A DNA stretch of 64,000 nucleotides from Monarcha castaneiventris obscurior (taxonomy: Eukaryota > Chordata > Aves > Passeriformes > Monarchidae). A program made the position numbers and the translations under genes. The stretch is taken from contig JAMPIT010000566.1 in NCBI GenBank assembly GCA_026261815.1, forward strand, positions 28,235,001 to 28,299,000. The letters run 5' to 3'. Within the stretch, counting starts at the first letter, position 1. Each line of letters opens with the position of its first letter. Below, piece after piece: positions 59,457 to 64,000 of the stretch. The notes under the pieces are model-generated. The model worked only from the letters and a program-made list of their open reading frames with translations. It did no database searches and had not been told where the DNA came from.

Positions 59457-59461
59457 GTGAA
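59457..59461. repeat. Target-site duplication, left copy
   Basis: GTGAA directly precedes the LTR and is repeated at 60037-60041 just past its other end. A 5-bp duplication is the ERVL-type insertion signature. Confidence 0.55.
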
Positions 59462-60036
59462 CTTTGTGGTTTAACCTAACCTCAGCTGCCAGATGAGCCC
59501 CACACAACTGCTCACTTGCTCACCCCTGGTGGTGTGAGGGAGAGAATCAGAAGACTAAAAGTGAGAAAAGTCGTGGGTTGACATAAATTTAGTTTAATAG
59601 GTAAAGCAAAAGCTGTTCACGCCAGCAAAACAAAACAAGGAATTTACTCAGTGTTTGCCATGGGCAGGTGGATTCTCAGCCAGGCTCCACCACATACAGC
59701 GGCGTCTTGGGAAGAAAAACACCATCGCTCTTAACATTCCCCTCTTCCTCCTTCTTCTCCCAGGTTTACAAGCTGAGCATGATGCCATATGGTACAGGAT
59801 ATCCCTCTGGTCATTTGGAGTCAGCTGTCCTGGCTGTGTTCACTCCCACCTCCCTGCGCACCTCCAGCCCCCTCACTGGTAGAGTGAGAAGAAGAAAAGG
59901 CCTTGATGCAGTCTAAGCACTGCTCAGCAGTAATGAAAACACTCCTCTTTCAACACTTTCCAGCACAAATCCAGAACACAGCCCCATACTGGCTACTGTG
60001 AAGAAAATTAATCCTGTCCCAGCAAAAAACAGCTCA
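59462..60036 (-). mobile_element. Solo LTR of an avian ERVL-like retrovirus (short LTR family)
   Basis: About 575 bp of the same family as 81-650 and 9551-10193. Plus-strand blocks are GTGGTTTAACC near the left end, CTCACTTGCTCACCCCTGGT, GTGGGTTGACATAAATTTAG, GAGCATGATGCCATATGG, GTCAGCTGTCCTGGCTGTGT, and GAAGAAAATTAATCCTGTCC near the right end. Sense is minus. The terminal TGT and ACA are mutated, but the 5-bp flanks GTGAA match on both sides and set the edges. The ATTAAA signal is kept at 59593-59598 (minus); the TATA box is degenerate. No internal retroviral sequence remains. The 75- and 82-codon plus frames here are antisense noise. Confidence 0.85.
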
Positions 60037-60041
60037 GTGAA
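60037..60041. repeat. Target-site duplication, right copy
   Basis: GTGAA, identical to 59457-59461. Confidence 0.55.
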
Positions 60042-60111
60042 GCAATCCATTTCATTGTAATAACTCTACTACACTGTGTTAATTACACAAGGATTTATCT
60101 TTATAGCATTG

Positions 60112-60850
60112 TCAGGTCCTGTACATGGGTTGGGGTAATCCAAGCATAAATAGAGGCTGGATGGAAAATGGATTGAGGGAGACTCTGAGGAGAAGGACTT
60201 GCAGGTGTTGGTTGACAAGAAGCTCGACATAACACCCAGCAATGTGTGTTTACAGTGCCAAAAACCAACCATGTCCTGGGCTGTACCCAAAGCACTGTGG
60301 CCAGCAAAATGAGGGAGCCCCTTTACTCTGCTCTGGTGAAACCACACCTGGAGTCCTGCATCCAGCTCTGGAGCCCCCAAAATGAGAAGGACATGGAAGT
60401 GTTAGAATGAGCCCAGAGGAGGCCACAAAGATGATCAGAGTGCTGAGGCACCTCTCCTACAAAGACAGGCTGAGATGGTTGGGATTGTTCAGACAGGAAG
60501 AGAAGGCTCCAGTGAGATCTTATAGCACCTTCCAGAACCTAAAAGGGACCTACAAGAAAGATGTGGAGAGAAACATTTTTTAAGAGCATGTAGTGATAGG
60601 ACAACGGGAAATGGCTTCAAACTGACAGTAGGTTCCAATTAGCTGTTAGGCAAATAATCTTTACTGTGAAAGTGGAAAGGTACTAGAACAGGTTGCCCAG
60701 AGGAGTTATGGGTGACCCATGCCTGGAAGTCCTCAAGGCTTGGTTGGATGAAGGCTCTGAGCAACCTGGACTTGTAGAAGGTGTCCCTGTCCATAGCAGG
60801 GGGGTTTGAAGTAGATGATCTTTAAGACCCTTAAAAGTCTTGTCAATTGG
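60112..60850 (+). mobile_element. CR1 LINE, 3' ~740 bp
   Basis: The best-preserved CR1 copy in the window, in plus orientation. It runs from CAGGTCCTGTACATGGGTTG through GAGAAGGACTTGCAGGTGTT, CTCTGGTGAAACCACACCTG, CAAAGACAGGCTGAGATGGT, GTGATAGGACAACGGGAAAT and AGAACAGGTTGCCCAGAGGA, to GGGGGGTTTGAAGTAGATGA near the 3' end. It covers the C-terminal part of ORF2 and the 3' UTR. ORF2 is broken by stops and small indels. The terminal ATTCTATG repeats are missing or decayed after 60850. The 103-, 68- and 77-codon minus frames here are antisense to the LINE. Confidence 0.93.
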
Positions 60851-63800
60851 TAATGACACACAGCTAATGACAATAAGATAACAATTTTCTTCACTGAATA
60901 GTTTATATACTTTCATAGTAGTGGTTGGGCTTTTTCTCTTTTTTCTTAAGGGCTCTAAAATTCAATGAGTCATGTCATCATTTGTAGTTTTAGTTATATA
61001 TTGTTAGGCATCTTGAGACCTACAGGCATTGAAGACATAATTATAAAGACTATTATGAAAATGGACTTCATATTTATCTTTCTCCAGATAGACTGAGTGT
61101 TTGAAAGGGAAAAATAAGTAGTGTCAACGTTGTCTTTTTGTATCTTAAATCAGAAATTAAATATTACACTGTTTACAAATGCACATATCACTGAAAGAAA
61201 AGAAATATAATGCTGGAGGTTATGCCACCGTCATTTTGTGGGGAGAAATATTCCTGCATAGTAGGGAACAGGTTTCCTTACCTCAAAGAAAATTAGGTCC
61301 ACACCTTAACACTACCCAGAGCTGTGTGAAATAAGAGAAAATAGGTATCAAATCTATTGAGCCTATCATGTAGCACAAGAATGATTTCTTACAGATCTTT
61401 CTGCATATTTTGCCTCATCTCAAAAGTGAATCTAAAAACCACTTTGTAAATACACATTTTTTACCTTTTTTTTTTTTTTACACAAAAGCCTCCATATTTG
61501 CAGCCTCAGAACCAAATTCTTCTATCTCCAAATTTTTTAAAAAATATATTATTGGAAGAAACACTGCTGAGTTTCTCTTATTTTTCTTCACCTTTGGCAA
61601 AAGGAAAAATTCAGTAGTCCACTTTGGTAGTTAGAGGTTGTGGGGGGCTTTTTTTCCCTTTTCCTCCTCAATTGCTAATTCTTGGCTTTCATTCATTCTA
61701 GAACTTTTAGAATTTTTAAGAAGGCAGAATAGACTACTGGGTGAGACAGTTAGGGTCTTACTCCTTATTCTTTTATCTTTCCTTAACACATTTTCATGTT
61801 TGCCTTTCTATTTGGGCCTTTTCAGACTGTTACTATGGGTCTCCACAGTATCAATCTATGTAGGATTTTGTCTTTAAGTATTCTAAAATATAATTACACT
61901 GCATTGACGTTTTCATAGAGTATTTTTTCAGAGTATTTGTTATCCTTTTGTTTTGTACTGACTTCATAAAAATCCTGGCAGTTTTGTTTTTTTTTTTGGT
62001 TGACATAAAGAAAAAGTAAAGCTATTTCCTTCCCATCCATACACAAATTTCTACCAGTTACCTTCTGTCCACCTTCCTTGTCAACAGTTTCATGTTTAGC
62101 AGAACTTCTCTTTTCTTCTCCATTACAGAGTTTTGTATAGAGGATTTGTTGATTGTCCTATCTTTGCTTCATTAGGCACTCCTAAGAAGATCTTTCAGTG
62201 TGTCTTGAGTCTCATAAATTTTATTAGTTCCTTTCACTGCCCCATTACTTTTGCTTTTAATTTTGTGAAATTTCCACTCATGAAATCTAACTCACTTGTA
62301 TGGCTGCATGAAAGAAGTTAACTCCCTCAAGGGAGGAAAAGAACTGAAACAAAGTTATCCCCCCAAACAACTAAAAAGATTTAATTTGGGGCTTTTGGGT
62401 AAATTCCAGCTGTCCTAAAAATATCAGAGGAAGAGTATTTCTGTAAGTGGTTACTTCACAATGATTACTGAGTTTTACACATAGAAAAATCACAAAGTAT
62501 GATAAGATTTTTATTTTTCGTGCAGGTTCTGAGAATATCTGCACCTCAGCAAACTGTTTTCTACATCCCATTTTAAAAAGTCTGTCTGGATGTATAAATG
62601 CCAAGGGTACTGGCATGCTGGTGAGCCATTATTCACCTTCTCTGCTGTTGTATCTCAGTGTTTATCCATCTCCACTGTAATACAAGAGGTGCTTGACTGA
62701 GAAGAGAGACTGAGGGAGAAAGTAGAAGGAGATATTAGAATTAATGGAAACACTAAGAAATATCTCCCACTGAAACAGTTAAGAAGGATTGTTTTTATTT
62801 TCCCACTATTTTTCATCACAAATTATCTGTCTGCTACTAACCATACCACCCATTTCCTTTTCAGGCTGAAGCAATGTGCTGATGAGTAATTCCTGGTGAA
62901 GCTCCAAGCATTCAGTTGTAGCGGAATTTCTTTAAATAATGCAGATTTTTATAATAGAGAATCAAAATATTTTTTCACATTAAGACACAGAAACGATGTC
63001 TCTGAATTAGTCAAATAAATACATGAATACATGTCTATGTGATTATGTGTGGGATCCTTTTTCTGCAAGAAAGAAGCAGAATAGAAAAATTATGAGAAGA
63101 TAAACTGAAGAAAGCAAAAAAGAAAATTCCTTGAATGAATATTACAAATGTAAAATTAATTCCATGACTTACAGCACTGTACACCAGCTGTCTTACTCAT
63201 TACAATATGACCTAGATTCTAAGGGTTATGTTTATGATGTAACAATTAGGGCATCACATTGGCAGCAAATCTGTACAACACACACTTGATATGCACACTG
63301 TATGCATTCACTCTTTGGAATGGCCCAGTAGTCCCTGGGATTACTAATAATATCATTGATCACAGACCCAGATATAGCTGCTTGCACTGTAAATACTCAA
63401 TATTACAGGAAATGGAAGACACCTACTATCCATGAAAATCTAATCATCACATCCTCATTTGCAAAGTGGACCAAAGTTTCTATGTAGCTAGCCAAGTCTG
63501 CATTTCATGCTAGGCATGTGCTGTGCTTTCACTAACTTTTACTGCTACAAAATATTGAGTTCAGCTTGTACTGTTTGTGTTTTCTGCTACTGAACATCAC
63601 AGAGATGTCATCTTCACCAGATAATAAAACTGTCAGATGTAGTCATCCTCAGCATCTGTACAGGCATTTTATTCTTCCAGCCAGTTTCCCCTTGATATCT
63701 GTAAGTTATATCACAGCTCTGATTTACTTACTGCTTAAGTATTAGCAGTATTTGTCTTTTTTGCCACTATCACTCATACAATATAAATGTAGCTCCGTTA

Positions 63801-64000
63801 ATTGAAAGTTAAGACTGTTTTTCTTCTTTTTACACATAAAACTTTAGGAGAAGGGAGATCACGGTTTCAAATAAAAGTATGTGCTATTGTCTGTTAACCT
63901 TTGGGGTTCACTTAATAGATGTGTTCAATGAGTTGGTCAAATTTTTAAAGAGAGACAGAGAATACATATTTGCACTACAAATACAACTGCCTTTATTTGC
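60851..64000. other. No gene recognised
   Basis: AT-rich sequence to the window edge. T-rich runs occur near 61468-61480 and 61988-61999. A 79-codon hydrophobic plus frame at 61638-61877 is the product of T-rich DNA. No repeat family recognised. Confidence 0.6.

Noticed and set aside
61638..61877. Hydrophobic 79-codon plus frame resembling membrane segments
   Set aside because: T-rich DNA always yields Leu/Phe-rich frames, and nothing else supports a gene.
1..64000. CRISPR array, bacterial operons, prophage or toxin genes
   Set aside because: The avian CR1 and ERVL-like repeats, AT-rich noncoding texture and lack of long frames exclude a prokaryotic source. No regularly spaced direct repeats were seen.

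Overview
The window is vertebrate nuclear DNA, almost certainly from a bird. It contains at least nine fragments of CR1, the dominant avian LINE, and five long terminal repeats of avian ERVL-like endogenous retroviruses. The sequence is AT-rich and poor in CpG. No open reading frame on either strand exceeds 143 codons, and four of the six longest lie inside CR1 or LTR repeats. I find no convincing protein-coding gene, exon series, tRNA, rRNA, CRISPR array or bacterial-type operon. The window reads as intergenic or large-intron sequence.

Layout. At 81-650 there is a minus-strand ERVL-like solo LTR that keeps a TATA box. An (AATAG)n array at 1681-1760 abuts a CR1 tail, and a T/G-rich tract lies at 2918-3038. 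A cluster of near-perfect hairpins lies at 7953-8114. The block 8499-10193 is a compound locus: a CR1 3' end, a decayed gag-like stretch, a (GGAA)n array, a retroviral leader with a primer-binding site, and an LTR of the same family as 81-650. CR1 follows at 10699-11210, a second and longer LTR family at 13929-14938, and CR1 again at 17431-17765, 21346-21409 and 27436-27800. An 18-bp tandem repeat occupies 31028-31122.

The stretch 31-41 kb is nearly featureless except for a 17-bp inverted repeat at 38385-38573. A possible MIR-like SINE relic lies near 41.1 kb and an old CR1 at 42640-43118. An LTR of the longer family (minus strand) lies at 49737-50132, beside AT-rich tandem repeats. A CR1 reverse-transcriptase fragment lies at 51240-52110. 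An ERVL-like solo LTR with matching 5-bp target duplications (59457-60041) is followed directly by a CR1 3' half (60112-60850). The rest is AT-rich sequence in which I recognise nothing.

The most unusual structures are inverted repeats: a 19-bp perfect stem with a 5-nt loop at 8072-8114, a 13-bp perfect stem at 7953-7982, a bulged 17-bp stem at 25585-25623, interleaved repeats at 16828-16967, and the 17-bp repeat at 38385-38573. None fits a repeat family I know. Replication template switching, small DNA transposons or small-RNA hairpins are the candidate explanations. I see no evidence for a new multi-gene system. Repeat-family assignments come from remembered consensus patterns, not from a search.
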